Shown here: piece by piece, positions 1-20,600 of the stretch
Position numbering within the stretch: the stretch's first letter is position 1
How the letters are laid out: every line of letters starts with the position of its first letter
Made by a program: the position numbers and the translations under genes
The notes under the pieces: model-generated
The model's input: only the letters and a program-made list of their open reading frames with translations
Database searches by the model: none
What the model was told of the DNA's origin: nothing
NCBI GenBank assembly: GCA_030141605.1
Contig: JAQGDQ010000538.1
Location: 84,807-148,806, forward strand
Length of the DNA stretch: 64,000 nt
Reading direction: 5' to 3'
Source of the DNA: Tubiluchus corallicola
Taxonomy: Eukaryota > Priapulida > Priapulimorpha > Priapulimorphida > Tubiluchidae

Positions 1-835
1 TTTGTTAAAATTAATAATAAATCTTTGAAATTATAAACATAGCGCATCTCTATCTTAAACTGATGTATTTTTTTAGTCTAAATTTGTGGATGAACTCTAT
101 GATCAAAGTTGTATTTTGGACATAAAGTTTTGGTTTAGCAAACTCACTGGTGCTCGTAATATGCAAATGAGAGCAGTGGAAAGTATAAGGAAGAAATTTA
201 GTTTGTTCGTGGTTTCTGCAACGGAATTCCATCGTAAAATTCCTACTTCATTGGAACGCTAATCACTCTAATAAATAAAGAAAGATTTTCAAACAACAGT
301 GCTTATTCATACTTTATGATATTACAGATATACAGAAGACTTCTTGAGCCCGAAGACAGATCAAAATATCCAACAAGTTTCTTCAATCTATTAAACGAGT
401 ATGATAATTCACTTGTGAGAGAGAAACTTGGTGGTATGTTACTTGTTTTGTTTTGGACATAGTCCAAGGATAACACCTTAACTAACGCAATACTTATTTC
501 CAAGGTGGACCCTATTATTATTACCCCCATTTTTACTTCGATAAACCCGCACGCTTAGTTGAAGAAACAGCGATACCATTTTCCGAGTCTTTGACATGAC
601 TCGGTCGAGAGTTGAACCTACGACCTCCCAAGTGGTAAGCGAGCACATTACCATTGAGCTACGGCCATCCGGTACAAATTGTTATTTCCTAGTGGAATAT
701 AATTCCTGTCCTTCGTGTGGTTTTAATTATTAATTAAAGCATAATTAAAACAAAGTAGCGTTATAATGTGTTAAATTGGTAAATAAAATATCATATATTT
801 TTATATTTATTCAGCTTAAAAATTTATTATTTTAG
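1..835. other. Intronic sequence upstream of alpha2/delta exon A
   Basis: AT-rich with no recognisable exon; it contains the SINE at 522-672. The weak minus-strand frames here have no family features. Since exon A starts in phase 1, this is intron. Confidence 0.6.
522..672 (-). mobile_element. tRNA-derived SINE
   Basis: On the minus strand the left part resembles a tRNA: A-box-like TAGCTCAATGGTAATG and B-box-like GGTTCAACTCTC in correct order and spacing. It is followed by a SINE body with CAAAGACT...AAAATGGTA. It lacks a good cloverleaf and CCA end, so it is not a functional tRNA. It lies in the intron or upstream region before alpha2/delta exon A. Confidence 0.65.
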
Positions 836-7481
<6,646 letters not shown>

Positions 7482-7948
7482 TGTCATTTGCTTTACTGGA
7501 CACTAAAGAATCTCTGATGGCTGTATGAAAATCAATTTTCTAAAGTAAGAGTTTTCCGGTCATTCAGTGTTGGCAGTAGTAGACTGTCTTAGAGCCAGTT
7601 TTTCATTTTATTAAAAAAAACTGCTGATTGCATGCATGACATTGGCCACCTTGGCATGTTACTTAAAACTAGATAGCATGTTTATTTGATGATCCTTAAT
7701 CTTAACAATGTGTCATACATTGTGAAGATCTTCCAAAATGGTTCTGAACATTCCGAAAAGCATTATTTCTATATTCGGTATGATCTCAAACCAGAGTGTA
7801 TGCAAGAAGATCTCAGATAATATCATAACTGTCAAATACTAGGCCCCATTTCGCAGTTACTTAAAGTCACGACTTTAACAAAAGTTTGAAGCCTTTCTTC
7901 GGTCTAATTCACTGCTCATGGTACAGTTATTTGTGTGGTGTTTCACAC

Positions 7949-7954
7949 AATAAA
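7949..7954 (+). promoter_or_regulatory. Candidate poly(A) signal AATAAA of the alpha2/delta-like gene
   Basis: AATAAA about 470 nt after the TAA stop in sense orientation. It is the first I noticed; others may be used. Confidence 0.4.
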
Positions 7955-10263
7955 AAGCATGATATGAACAGTGCCTAAAAAGACATAGAAAACCCAAAAA
8001 CCAACTGGAAGTTCAAATGAATTACATGTATTTGTTTTATTTTAGATTTTTTGCAGTTTATGTATCATTGAAATTCCAGACATGCATTATGTTTCTTGAA
8101 ACTGTCTATATGTAAAACCGTAGATAGTCGCTCCATAGAAAGAAGAGATAATTATCGTATTGTAATGGCACTTATTCATAACATATTTTTATGTACTATT
8201 TTACAAGTACTTTAGTGAGTTTACAGTGAATTGTGAGACATAAATCTAGTCACTAATTTTGTTCTAGTCATATCTGCTAGTCATTACTCACATGCAATTT
8301 TCTTAATTAGCCAGCTCAATTTGCCAACTTTAGTTTTGTTTTATTTTAAAATTATATCTTAGTGAATGTGATAGACCAAACTTTGCAAAAACAGAGTTGG
8401 CAAATTTGACATACATGTAGTAGTATTACAAATGCTTCCTGACTATTTTATCATATATCAGCATATGTATAATTTTTTTGTTATATGCAAAGTTGTTGTT
8501 TGTAAAATTAAGCACACCTTTTATAGTTGTTTACACCAATTTAATCACTACTTGTAATTGATTTGTTTCCATCTTGTTTGAAATGTTGTGATATAGAACT
8601 TTAAGAATTGAATGAGATGCTAGTATAAAAAAACGAATATAAACGAGGTGACCTAGAAACGGAAACGGCATTCTTTTGTAAAAGGAGGCCCGTGTGGACA
8701 CGTTCTACTTGAAACACATGGAAAATAATTAAGGGGCCTGATTTGAGCATCATTAAATGGAATTATAGTGCCACTTGCTGGTAAGGATAGAGCTAATTTA
8801 CTTCGTACTAAATGTGTGTTACTAAATTCCTGAAGTCTGGACGTAAGAATCCTATGCCTGAGTCAATGATGGCGGTAATTGTACTTGTATTTCATCTGCC
8901 ATGTACAGCAGTACATAAGCTGACAGTCCACTTATCAAGGAAACAAACATTTTAATGTCATGCACAGAGAAAAATTGCTAGCCTCACACAAAAAGTGAAG
9001 CAAACATTGGGCACCATGTTCTAGTATGAATTCTATAGTCTGCTGCTACCCCAAAAATGAGTAATATGTTGTACAAAAAAAACTGCTTGCAATTATTAGG
9101 CAAAAACAGCCCTCGACCAACACACTTTTAAAGTATTGATCATTTTTACAGGCAGGAATCTCCTTGTTGCTTGTGCATGACATTGAAATGTGGCTAACAG
9201 TAAATTTACGTATTTGCCCTTTCAAGCTTCAATTTGCTCTGTCCATGTTGTTATTTTTCATCGCAGTCGGAGATGCATGCTAAACCTAACCACAGTAATT
9301 TAGCGGGTTCTTAAATCTTTTAGCAGAAAAAAAATTGCTTCCATAAACAAGAGCCGTTTCCTAAAAAAATACACAATCTTTTATGGCCTCTGTTGGAACA
9401 TTATTGGACAGATAGTGTTGTGATATAAAATTTAGTCATATCAAAGTATCAATGATACTAATGATTTCCAATGAAATTATGAGGTTCGTATACAGTATTT
9501 ACAACTGCATGCTTATCCAAGACACTTGACTCGCAAAAATCATTTTTTATCATTTCTTTTCAGGTTCTCATGCTGTTTTCAGTGAAACAAAAAAAAATTT
9601 GTTAAAAGTTGTTTATGATCTTTATTCTAATGGGATTATGTCATTAAGAAACAGAAAAAAATCCAAGAAGTTTTGATTTAAATAAACAATCAAAAGTGAA
9701 GCCATTCGTTTAGAGTGATATTTATCATTAAAATTTTGTTAAATAAATAATGCGGATGTTATAAAAAATTCCACTGCTTAATTTTATTTAAAAACTTCTC
9801 ATTAGATGACACTGTATCTTGTCATGTGGTAAGAGATTTCAATGCATTTTTTTCACTGACATACTTCGTATGAATCCAAGCCAAATGAATGTATTCAAAA
9901 ATAAAGCTAATAAATTTCAAACTATTATGTGTGCTTGCAAAGCAAAATCGTCCATAACTCGGCAATTAAGCTTTTCTAGTTATTCACACACCCTGAATGT
10001 CCACGTCATGAGGATCATTTTGATAACAAGCCCATCACAGATAATCCACGTTGGACTTGAGGTGCATGCCACGCACTGAAAAACGTAACCTTGAGAAAAT
10101 CGCTGTTAAAATTAGCCATTGTTTTTGTTGCATTTCTACAAAACACTTAGCAACAGCACAAATGTTGGCTGCTATTGACTTTGCAAAAACACTTTGAAGT
10201 TATGTTTAAAGCTAGTAGATTTTTTGAACATTTTCTTGATAATCTGATGTCCAACATGTCTTA

Positions 10264-10269
10264 TTTATT
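10264..10269 (-). promoter_or_regulatory. PKD1-like: Candidate poly(A) signal of the polycystin-like gene
   Basis: TTTATT on the + strand (AATAAA on the - strand) lies about 240 nt downstream of the TAG stop. Confidence 0.4.
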
Positions 10270-10506
10270 TTTTTTCATTTTTATAAAAAGCATGCAATTG
10301 ACATTTGACCAAATTTTTGCTGCATCCCACTTAGAAGCATCATAACACAGTTTTAAATATGCCGACTTATGGGCGGTTTTGGTTTGCAAGCACACATATA
10401 TCATCAACCTTTACATCAACCTATTCCAATACACATACACGTAAAGAATTTCACCACAATTAAACTTAACAGGTATCCAAGGTTTGTACCAGCAAGGAAA
10501 ATGTCA

Positions 10507-11648
10507 CTATTCTACAAATTCAAATGATTCAACTTCAAATGTGGATCTGCTTCCACTACTGCTGTCATCGTCACTGAAAAAATAAGCATCTATTGGCTCT
10601 ATTCTTTCCTCTGGTAGCCTAAATCTATTGATTAGATTCCTAGCAGCACTGATCGTGTTCAGCTGCTCTGCTATATAGACAAACATATCATACTCAGCCA
10701 ACTGATTTCTCCAGTCCATTACAATGGAACGATGTGAATTAAGTAATATTGCACGAAACATACTCATCACCACAGTTATAGAGATCGTAGTAAAAATGGC
10801 AAAAAACACTGGTCCCAGATATCGATGGGCAAGCCCAAACGAGTGGGACTCGCTGCCAGGCACAATCATGATCACCATTGTTCTAAAAGCTAATATAAAT
10901 TCGCTGAATTCTTGCATTTTACTGCCAAACGCTATCATTCCAAAAAAAGCAAAAGGCAACAAGCCAATTATCACCATGAAACAAAAGTTAGCAGCTGGAA
11001 ACAATGATGTGGATAACATAAAAAAATGTATCAACAAGAGTTTATTAAACAATAACATATGCCAAAGCTTCAAGCAGACTAAAATAACCAGAAATGCTAG
11101 GATGTAAGTCAAAGTGAAATCCCAAAAGGCAGCTTGGTAAAAACTGGCGAAAGCAGCATCCTTTTCTGATGACTGCTTTTCCAAAAGCTTGTCAACATGC
11201 ATTGTTTTCTTTACAAACAGTGCCAGAGCAGTAATGGACAATGAAACAATACACAGTTCTATCCAGTTCCAAAAATGGGATAAATACTTGAAGCGCAGCT
11301 CATAAAGCTTACGGAGTTCCCTGAAGATGAAAATGGCCAGGAATATGCAATAAGCAATTTCACTTGTTATTAGTTTCCACTCTACCGTCTGCACATACTT
11401 GATGAGATTCAACGTGTAAATCTTATAAGTTGAGAAAACACCACCAGTTCCACTAAATTCCACTACCAAAGATACAATGCTGAACAGATTTGAGTTGGAA
11501 TTGAACAAAGTGAACTCGATTGCTAAGGCACGAGTGTAATCATCGATCCATCTTGAGTCGATGAGAGCGGCTATAAGAGCTTTGTTCTGTGTGATGTTAC
11601 GTGTTAGTTCAGCCACATAACCACCACCACTGTAGAGTGCAAGTAAAC
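10507..11648 (-). CDS. PKD1-like: Polycystin-like terminal exon: end of TOP domain, TM7-TM11, pore loop, C-tail
   Basis: Acceptor GTTCACAG at 11649, phase 1; stop TAG at 10507-10509. It starts LLALYSGGGYVAEL and continues through the strands of the polycystin extracellular domain. Hydrophobic segments follow at EIAYCIFLAIFIF, WIELCIVSLSITALALFV, LTYILAFLVILVCLKLW, NFCFMVIIGLLPFAFFGMIA and GPVFFAIFTTISITVVM. The pore region reads KMQEFSEFILAFRTMVIMI. The tail after the last TM is about 75 residues, ends in serine/acid-rich SDDDSSSGSRS and FEFVE, and shows no coiled coil. Confidence 0.95.
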
Positions 11649-14600
11649 CTGTGAACACAAATATTAGTATAATGAATACTATGTTAGTAATTACCTATAC
11701 ACACTTTACCTGCACGTAAAAATATTTCTCTCTATTCCAGTTTCAACTTTATTAGTGCTGCATTAGAAAAACAGATAAAAATATAATATAACTGAATAAA
11801 AGAGGTGCTACGTTTCAAACAAACATGCCATTAATCATTGTGCTTGCATCACTAATCATCATCAAGCTACTTAGCACAACACAAGAAGACCACACTAAGT
11901 TACAAAGTAGTAAAAATTGAAACAACACTTACAACTCGTCTTCTACACAGTAAATATCAAACAAAAGTCATTTAACACGGTGGAACAATTATGGTAGACT
12001 AACAGCACCATTCCAGGCAACTAAGTCTATATTTTCGGATACATGTTACAAAAGAATCAATAATCGATTATCACAATAGTATTAAAATCACGCAATCTTT
12101 CTTACCAAGAAATGGTAAAGTTTGAAGTTCCAATGTGGACTGAAACGTCCAATGATCCGGAGGATACTTTGGATACTGTCTATATCTCCAACCTGAACGG
12201 TATGATTTGGTTTCCTCAGCATGCCACTTATATGGACCCACACAGTCACGACCAAATGGTTCCATGATTGGATGTATACTACACGTAGCTATAAAAATAA
12301 TTATTGTCTCCCAAGACACACATTTAGTCTCCTCCGAGACTATCATCAGTAATAAGAGATATATTAAAATATATAAAATAATAGTTTGAAAATAAAATTT
12401 CAGATTTTCCTAATTTAAAATTAATTTAATAAATTGATATTAAAAAAAATATTTAAACTTTAAAATGTAAATACATTGACAAATTCCATGAGTTTAATAA
12501 GTTCCAAGCATTAATGAATACGTTGTTTTTTCCAAAATTGGCCTACATCAGCTACATAAGAGAATTATCAAGCAAAAATTAAACACAATTATTGTTAGAG
12601 TAAAATATGTTAAAACTTAAAAACAAAAACTAAATCATTTGCATGTCCTTCCAATTAAATTCAATCGGCACCTTGTAGCAGAATCAGAAAGAAAGAAAAG
12701 CGCGTTATTGTCCTGTCACGTTCGTATCCTAAATTTGATAGGATAAGGATACTAACCCTATTCAACTAAACTAGGCCCCACTGATCGACTACCCACCTGG
12801 AAATCAACTGGCGCACATACTGATAAAGAATATTTTACAATATCTGCGCTTTTATCTTCGACTTTTCACAATACAATATTTATCCTACCGCGTGACGGCC
12901 CGACACTTCTATGGTGCCTGTCTTTAATACCGGCATCAGTTTGGGCTGTATTTGTGGTGACCATTGTTGTCATTACTGTAGTTTGTCTACAGCTACCTCA
13001 TATCAACAACCCTGCTGTTTATAGCTACCTCGACAACGATCGGTATGGGGTATGTGATGTTAAGTTACTCACAAGTCAAAAGTTGTTGAAATGCTTTTGC
13101 TTCGAGCCCAGACAAAATGTAGAATGATCGTCAGCATTTTGATGCTTTCAACCTTCATTGTGTTGCAATTACACTGGCGAATGGTGCACTAGATGCAACA
13201 ACTAGTTGCCGTGCAGTTGTTATGGAGGAAAGTGGTACATTAGATGTAATATGATGATTGGTGACCATATATGGTAAACTGGTTAACAACCACATCTGGT
13301 GAAACCATCATGGTGGTGGAAGTCAGCCTCCGAGTTATTAAAGTCAGCACTATGAGAATTCCCATACAAGTCAGCCATAGGCAAAACTTGGATCTTGCAG
13401 GACCAATGGCGAGAGTGCCCTGATGGTGAGTGACAAATATCAGTCGTCAGGAGCTCTTTTTCAGTTCTTTGTGGTAAACAGGACTTGCTGAGAGGCCTGA
13501 CAATCAATCGGACGTCTGCATATACCATTATGTGGTACCATATTATATGAGTATTTAGCTGGAGCACTAATTTTGCTGAGGTAGCTGTAGACTATGTACT
13601 TTTGCCCGTTCGTATTGTTTTATGATCTAGCTTATATTTGAAATTGTCTCGTCAAAATATAACGCTAAACCTAAACGTAACACTTTTGTCATATATGTAT
13701 GTAAATGAAGTCGATGCCAAGGAGCAACTTTGTGAGAACCCCCTGTAGCAATAAACCCTTATCACACTTGACTAGAAGTCAGGTTTTGGGTACTTTCTCA
13801 CCCCACAAACTTAGCTTATTCTGCCGTCACATGCTAGTTCTCAAGAATACTAAATCTACAAATACACAACAAAACATTAGACAGTTATAATCATATCAGG
13901 TTTGTTTCATAGTATGAGTGTTCCAATAGGGTATTTCCGGTAGACTTTTTTGGCAGACGTGTACAATATCTGCAAATATTATTGTACTCACCATCACTAG
14001 CTCTGAGTTGTCGTAACCTTGGCACACTTACAAGCCAACTAACCAGATCAGCAGCAAACCCATCATGAGCAGCTTCACCGTTATACATGCCATCCGAAAA
14101 CAAACTTGGCTCTAGTGTGTTGTTTATGTAATCCCACATAGTCTCAACATCCTTTACCTAAACCAGTCATAAATATGTAGCTTGTTGAACAACGATGAAT
14201 GTAATCACACTGTATTATAGGTTTGCCAGATATGCATTAAAATTTACAAAAAGCCATTCACAATTTGTGCAGCAACACTAATACATGCAAAGTCAATGCA
14301 TAAAAGTAATTTTATCATGAGACTCAGGGATTTTGTTCAAATTTTGACTGTATTAAACAACAAAATAGGCGAGTTACGAGAACTGCTAAAATTAGAAAAT
14401 TGACTGCCAAAAGTGTAGCTAGTGTATTGAAAAAAGATCGATTTTGTTTCAGATTTCAGAAATATTTATATCTAATTCCTAAACTGGACCTGGAAAGTTT
14501 TTAATTTTACTGCCCAAAAATTACAAATAATTGAAGTAATAATAAAATAAACGGTGAAAACACTAACGTCAGTGAATTTTGTCCTCCCACGGTAAACTGC

Positions 14601-17600
14601 ATTGACCACAATATCCTCTACAGTTTTTGTCACCATGTACGACCTATAAATTATAACAACAAACTGTGTTAGTTTAAGAAAAATCCATAAAATTAGAAGC
14701 AATTCAGTGTATATATTTGTGTATCTATTTAAAGCCAATTGACAGAATAGCTCTATCGGCTGTGTAACAGTCTAAGCGAGTCCAACTCTTATTCAGTTAA
14801 CATCAGATGTCAAAAACTTCCCATTGTTTCCATATACTGTAATTTGGGTAGAATAGGAGGAAAAACTTGATGTCACTTGTCCAGTTTGCCTATATGGCCA
14901 AGTGTTATAAGTTTAAAACTGCGTAATTGCTTAACTTTACCTGGTATCCCGAAAATAAGTGATGATGTTTGACAACATCAGGATGAAAAAACCAAACAAA
15001 AATAATTCTTTGATTATGCGGCGCATCTTTCGTTGGCGCTTTCGCTCCCTTCTAGCTTCTATTAGTTTGCTTTCGTCTGGTGGATTATAAAGATTAGTAA
15101 TATCACGTGTCTTCAAACGCCTGTTCAATAATCAGAAAGCAAAACCATATGTTAAGTTATAGTTCACTAGTAAGTTATATTAACATCAGTTAATTTCTAC
15201 CAGTGTATTGTATATACATGAACATATTGTATATTTGTTAACTCCTTCAGGACTGCAAGAGTTTGCTGCATTTTGCATAAGCTCATGAAAAACTGCTCTT
15301 ACTAAGTAACAATTATGTTACATAGGATAATTTTTGTAGGTTTCTACCCTCATACAATGGGCTTTCATGCAAAAGCATATATGAAATGCATTGCTAATCT
15401 TAGACAAATTAAAAATCAATTTTTGACAAAAGTGACTGCAGTGTTTGCATCATAAGAATGCAAGGTAGCACTAGTGTGAAATCCACTGATGCAGAAAATT
15501 TCAACTATCCAGACACAACACACTGACAGACTTTAGCCTCAAGTCTACTCACCTGCTTGCTACAGCCCAAGATGAAACGACTTTAATTTGTCCTTGGCTG
15601 ATCTGTTGGTTTTTCCTGGAACAGCAGCAGAACTCTGCAAGCCGTTCTCTTGGGCTGTAGCAAGCAGGCGATCAATAACACAGTGTGTACGATTGTGCAA
15701 GTGTAAGCCAGACTAAGCTGCTCGACAGGTTAGGTTGACAGTCCCGATTAAATCACTTATAAATGCATAAACAAATAGCATGATTGGATAGCCAAGGTCT
15801 CCTGAATGGAACAGTACTTAATTTGTAATCATTTATTTATCTGTGCTCACACAGTAGCAGAAAAGTCATAGGCTTATAAAACCTATTTAGAGTGGTGTGG
15901 TCCTGAAGGAGTTAAAGCAAATGTGTATTTTTATTAAAGTAACTAATTACGATTAAGTTGTCATCGTAACTTGCATCGCATCGGCATTTGCATCGGGTAC
16001 ATACGGTTTCATTTATCAGGTGTTTTTCAAGTTAATTCATATTTAATTTGCGGCTTAAATATCTTAAAGCCATGCAACACCGTTGTATAGAATTAAATTT
16101 CAAATGAAATACAATGTACAGAATCCTTCTCTTCTGGGAAAAGCCAGATTACATACTATCATTCCCCTAGGAAGAAATTGACTCATTTGTACATATCAGA
16201 CCCTTATTTAATCTAGCACACAGTTTTCGTTTGCTTAGTAGTTCTTTATAGTTCTTTCTTGCAAGGCATGAAGCTTGCAAGAAAAGATGTCTGGCAAGTT
16301 ATTTATACCAAACCTCTGTTCTGTCGTCATGTTACAGAGCTGTTTCAACAAGAGGACGAAGAGGTTGTCAAAACGCCCAATGTTGCACTAGTGCCCCAGA
16401 AGTGTGATAAATACTATAGTTTGTGCTTAGTAGATTGCCTCAGTTTTAGTAACTCATTGAGGCATTGTAATATAGTCTATGACAGGTTGCTGTGTCGACA
16501 TAGTTAAAAGATTTCTGAATAGTTCGTTTATTCTTTTCTTCAATGCATGGTCGCTAAACCCATACTACCTGGACAATGTGTGATGCTTCTTAGCAATGCT
16601 GCAGTTATTGGAGTGAAGTACTTAGAAGCAGTTGTGTAAGGACGAAGAACCACCAAACCATAATGCTCCTACGGTCCTACTCCAGACCTGAAATCAGTTG
16701 CATGAAGGACGTGGAGCAACATCGAGCCTTCCTATTCCTTAGGAAATCATTCCTTAGGATGTAGGTATTGCAGAAACTTTACTGGTTTCTCCTACCCCTC
16801 AAATTATCATTACTTATATTAGTTTCTTTACTCTCGGTTAATTTAACAAAGATTCACCCTTTCCCGGTTGTTCCACAGAGTTTCAGTTCTTCGCGTCATA
16901 AACCTTCTTTAACTGAATGGAACTGCTTTTAAATGGACATTGGTATATCATTTTTCATAAAATTGATCTTGTACCATCTGATCATTATTGTTTTTGCCTC
17001 ATATGAGTAGTAACTTGAAGGACTTTGCTTGAATTACTATTTGTACAATAATTTTCAACAAAATGAACAATGATTGAACAATGATTGAACAAATCATTGA
17101 ACAATGCTCTATACTATTTTTTGTCACTTTCTCATCTTGCATCCACAATGTTGGTTCAATTTTTTATCGAAAAAATGATTTACAAACGGTGTACCGAAGA
17201 ATTTAAAATGACTTAAAATTGAACAAAGATTTTATGAACCCAAATAGATGACTACAGCACAGAACCAAAAGCAATAGCAAGAATAATACAGAATTAAAAT
17301 GTTGACGAGATTATTAAAAAGAGATGACCTACTTCTGACATACATGAACTGTTAGCTGTACCTTGTCAACAAAGGGCACAGACTTACACAGGTTGGTTTG
17401 CTACAAGCAGGTTCAGTGTTCTAAACTTCTGGTATCAATACAGAATGATGAATATAAAAACCGTTTCCTTTATTTACGTGACGAAGTTTCCAAACACAAA
17501 GACGAAAACAGAGTTTACATCGTCACGGGTGAAGTTAACTAAACTAGTAATAAACAGACAAACACAGCATAACCTGTAAACTTGGCTTTAAAAGTGCAGG

Positions 17601-20600
17601 TTAGAACATCTACATCTAACAAAAAAGTAGTGCTTAGTGCTCAATACATTATGTATGCTTCGACAAGATGGATTTTTATTGTCCTAAACTATTTTCTGAC
17701 CTTGAACAGGTTTAATTTGGCACTATAAAACTTGAATAATCCATATTCACAGAAATGTTCTTATACTGTTAACAAAAAGTAAAATGATGTAGTACTGTAT
17801 GCTATTATTTCAACTAGCTCTCCGAAAATAATGCTGCATTGACTCAAATGACATCAAAAATTACTACATAACTGTGTACCATCCAATATTATCAATGAAT
17901 CGGTTATCTTACAGGACCCTAGAAAAAAGCGTATTACAGCATATTGCAGAATTTTAAAGAAATGCATATAAAACCTTTTCAAATAGATTGATAATGTATA
18001 GTTGCAAGGAATCCAATTATTTAGCATGCTTATTTCTCAACAGCATTTATAAAGATGAAGATATGCCTATAACTGTGACACGTACCTCTTATATATTTTG
18101 TACCACTCCTCATGTAACAATTCATCTTGCTCCTGTAGAAGAGGCACATATACATGTTTTTCTTTCAGTTCTTCTGGATCTCTTTTTAGCAAGGAAAAGA
18201 ACAAGGCTATAAGAATTACTTGCACTGGATCTACAATACAAACAGCTTCAAAAGCCGAATACAACATGGACATCAACCAATCAATACTTGTCTTATAGCC
18301 GTATTTTAATCCATACAGCATCACCAAGTATGAACAAACTAATGCGGAGCTGCAAACCAGAACCCAGCCGATGTAGACGCACCACCATGGCAGTCGATAG
18401 CGTGAACGTTTTTCCACTTTTCTTCCAGAATACAGTGCGTGAGCAGACCGTTTTCTCTTTACAATAGTAGTTCTTCTACGTTTTATCTTTCTAGGAGTGA
18501 CCACTCGTAATTTTGAATCTGAATTTTGCCTCTTCACGATAACACCTGCTATCACTTCAGAATCAACATCTACTCCAGTTTTGACAGTGTCACTCAGGCC
18601 TTGCCCATTATTCTTTGGTTGTGTCGGTAAGTTCTTTGATTCAAATGATTGCAACTGAAGTGGCTGTCCAACTGATGCACTGTCTCTAGTGTCTTCCCCT
18701 GCCTGCAGGAAAAATTATATAAATTATCCTCCACCTTCCATATTGTAAACAGAATCTGCTTCTGGTTCGTAAAAATGTTTAATAAAAATGTTTTACTAAA
18801 ACATTTATGAATAATAAAACATTTTTGTTACCAATATTTTATTTATCACAAATCTTTTTTATAAAAAGCATATTGGAAATGCATGTTTCGAAAACTCAAA
18901 AGCTCATATTTAAGTTTCGACATTCAAGTTGGCATATCTTAAAACAAAAATGCAACTTTAGCTGTTGTTTTGAATTTATGAGTTAAGAAAACAAATGCAG
19001 TTTTAACAGTAAATGAAATCAAAACTGGCACTCCTCAAGGTTCTGTAATTGGCCCTACTCTGCTTCTACTGCTCAATGATATAACAGATTTTAGAGTCTC
19101 TAAGCTTGCTGCTTAAACTCATGGTTATACTCGGTTTTGAGCTGGGCCAAGACCAGTGTAAAGGAGGCTTTTAATGCGCAAGCTTAACACACTGAAACTC
19201 ACGAAGCACTCGATATGAGTGAATGTTTCTACTCAAGAAAAAACAAATCAAGTCCATATGTCACATTATTATGAAACAAAATACATTTTCTACAATACCT
19301 GCATTTCAGGGTGGTAAATAATATTTGACGATACTCCTCTTTTTGGCTTTTTCTTAAACAGACCTGCTAGTCTAGTAAAACTAGGCCTGCAAATGTAAAA
19401 AATAAAGTATAATTGATTTAGTCTGCATTGTCAATACAACTGTGTATGGTAACAAAGGGATAATTTGCAATGGCAATGAATGGAAGGATAAATAGTCCTA
19501 TAGTAAAAAATGAAAAATCAAGGTGCTTCTGTTCACCACAATTATCTTTAGTGAAAGAGTAGAAAGAAAGAAAGAAAACAAAACATGCGTTAAAACAAAA
19601 ATCACTAAAAAAATAACTAACCACCTTTCGAACTTAGAACAGAGAAACATTAAAAATTAGTCCTAGTGGAAGCTGCTTACTTGCTCGACATGCCCCTGTC
19701 CTTTACAGATACAATATCACCACTTTGTGACAATCGAAACAAACACACAATGGCCAAATTAATCATCCATGTAATGACGCCAGTTGTGAATCCTAGATGG
19801 ATATATGATGCGATAAAATAACAGTGAAGAACAATGCACAAGAGACAATTAGAAAAATGTAGTTTTTCCTTTATTTACAAATGCACATTTTAGTCGACAA
19901 CACTCACTTCAAATAACTACTGAATTAACACGTATTGATTTTCAAGTCAAATATTGTACAGATATGTATATATAGTAACCTACCATAAAATTTAACTGAT
20001 GTGAGCCAGCAAAACAAGTCAAGGTTTAACTTTTAATTATTAACAGTCCATATTAATTTAATATAAACAGAGTTGTTATTCAACTAAATGTTTGTTAAAT
20101 CAAAGGTACTACTGAAATCTAAGAGGGTTAATGGAATTTTAACAACTGGGGTGGGAGTGAGGCAGAAAACTGGAGGGTGATTGAAACTATTACTGTTGAT
20201 AAAGAATGTGCAAAGCAAAATTCATAACATATAACACATCTATAAAATTTTGGTAAGACGAGTTGAACTGTATGAGTTTACTTCACATCAAAGGTTATAC
20301 AAAGGTCAAAAATGGTGTAAGAAGTTAAAGTCAATCCTTTGCTGAAACAAGTTATCCAGCACTCTATGCATGTTTATATTGGAAAACCAATATCTGTACA
20401 AACAACAAACAAGAAATGCTTTATTAAAATTTCAGTAATATTATGGTGAAATGAATTACAGATAACATTGAAGAGAAGATTTACCAATAGAAAGTTGAGA
20501 CCAGGAAAACCTTAGAGTAGCCACCTCTGCTTGATCTTCAGGATCATCAGTTGGAATGCCATAAAACATGATGTTTCCAAGCATCATGGTAAGTAAAAGT

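Larger units (their letters stand above)
7482..10506. other. Intergenic region between two convergent genes
   Basis: About 3 kb, AT-rich. It holds the 3' UTR of the + strand gene and the 3' UTR of the - strand gene. No coding frame with family features was seen; the small + frame at 9819-10079 looks random. Confidence 0.7.

Noticed and set aside
601-672. Functional tRNA gene
   Set aside because: A and B boxes are present but the arms do not pair well and a SINE body follows; called a SINE.
13577-13592. let-7-like seed TGAGGTAG
   Set aside because: Only eight bases match; the rest of let-7 and a precursor hairpin at normal spacing are missing. The inverted arm is about 580 bp away.
16259-16507. 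82-codon + strand frame in intron
   Set aside because: No family features or splice context; may be part of an old element, but not supportable.
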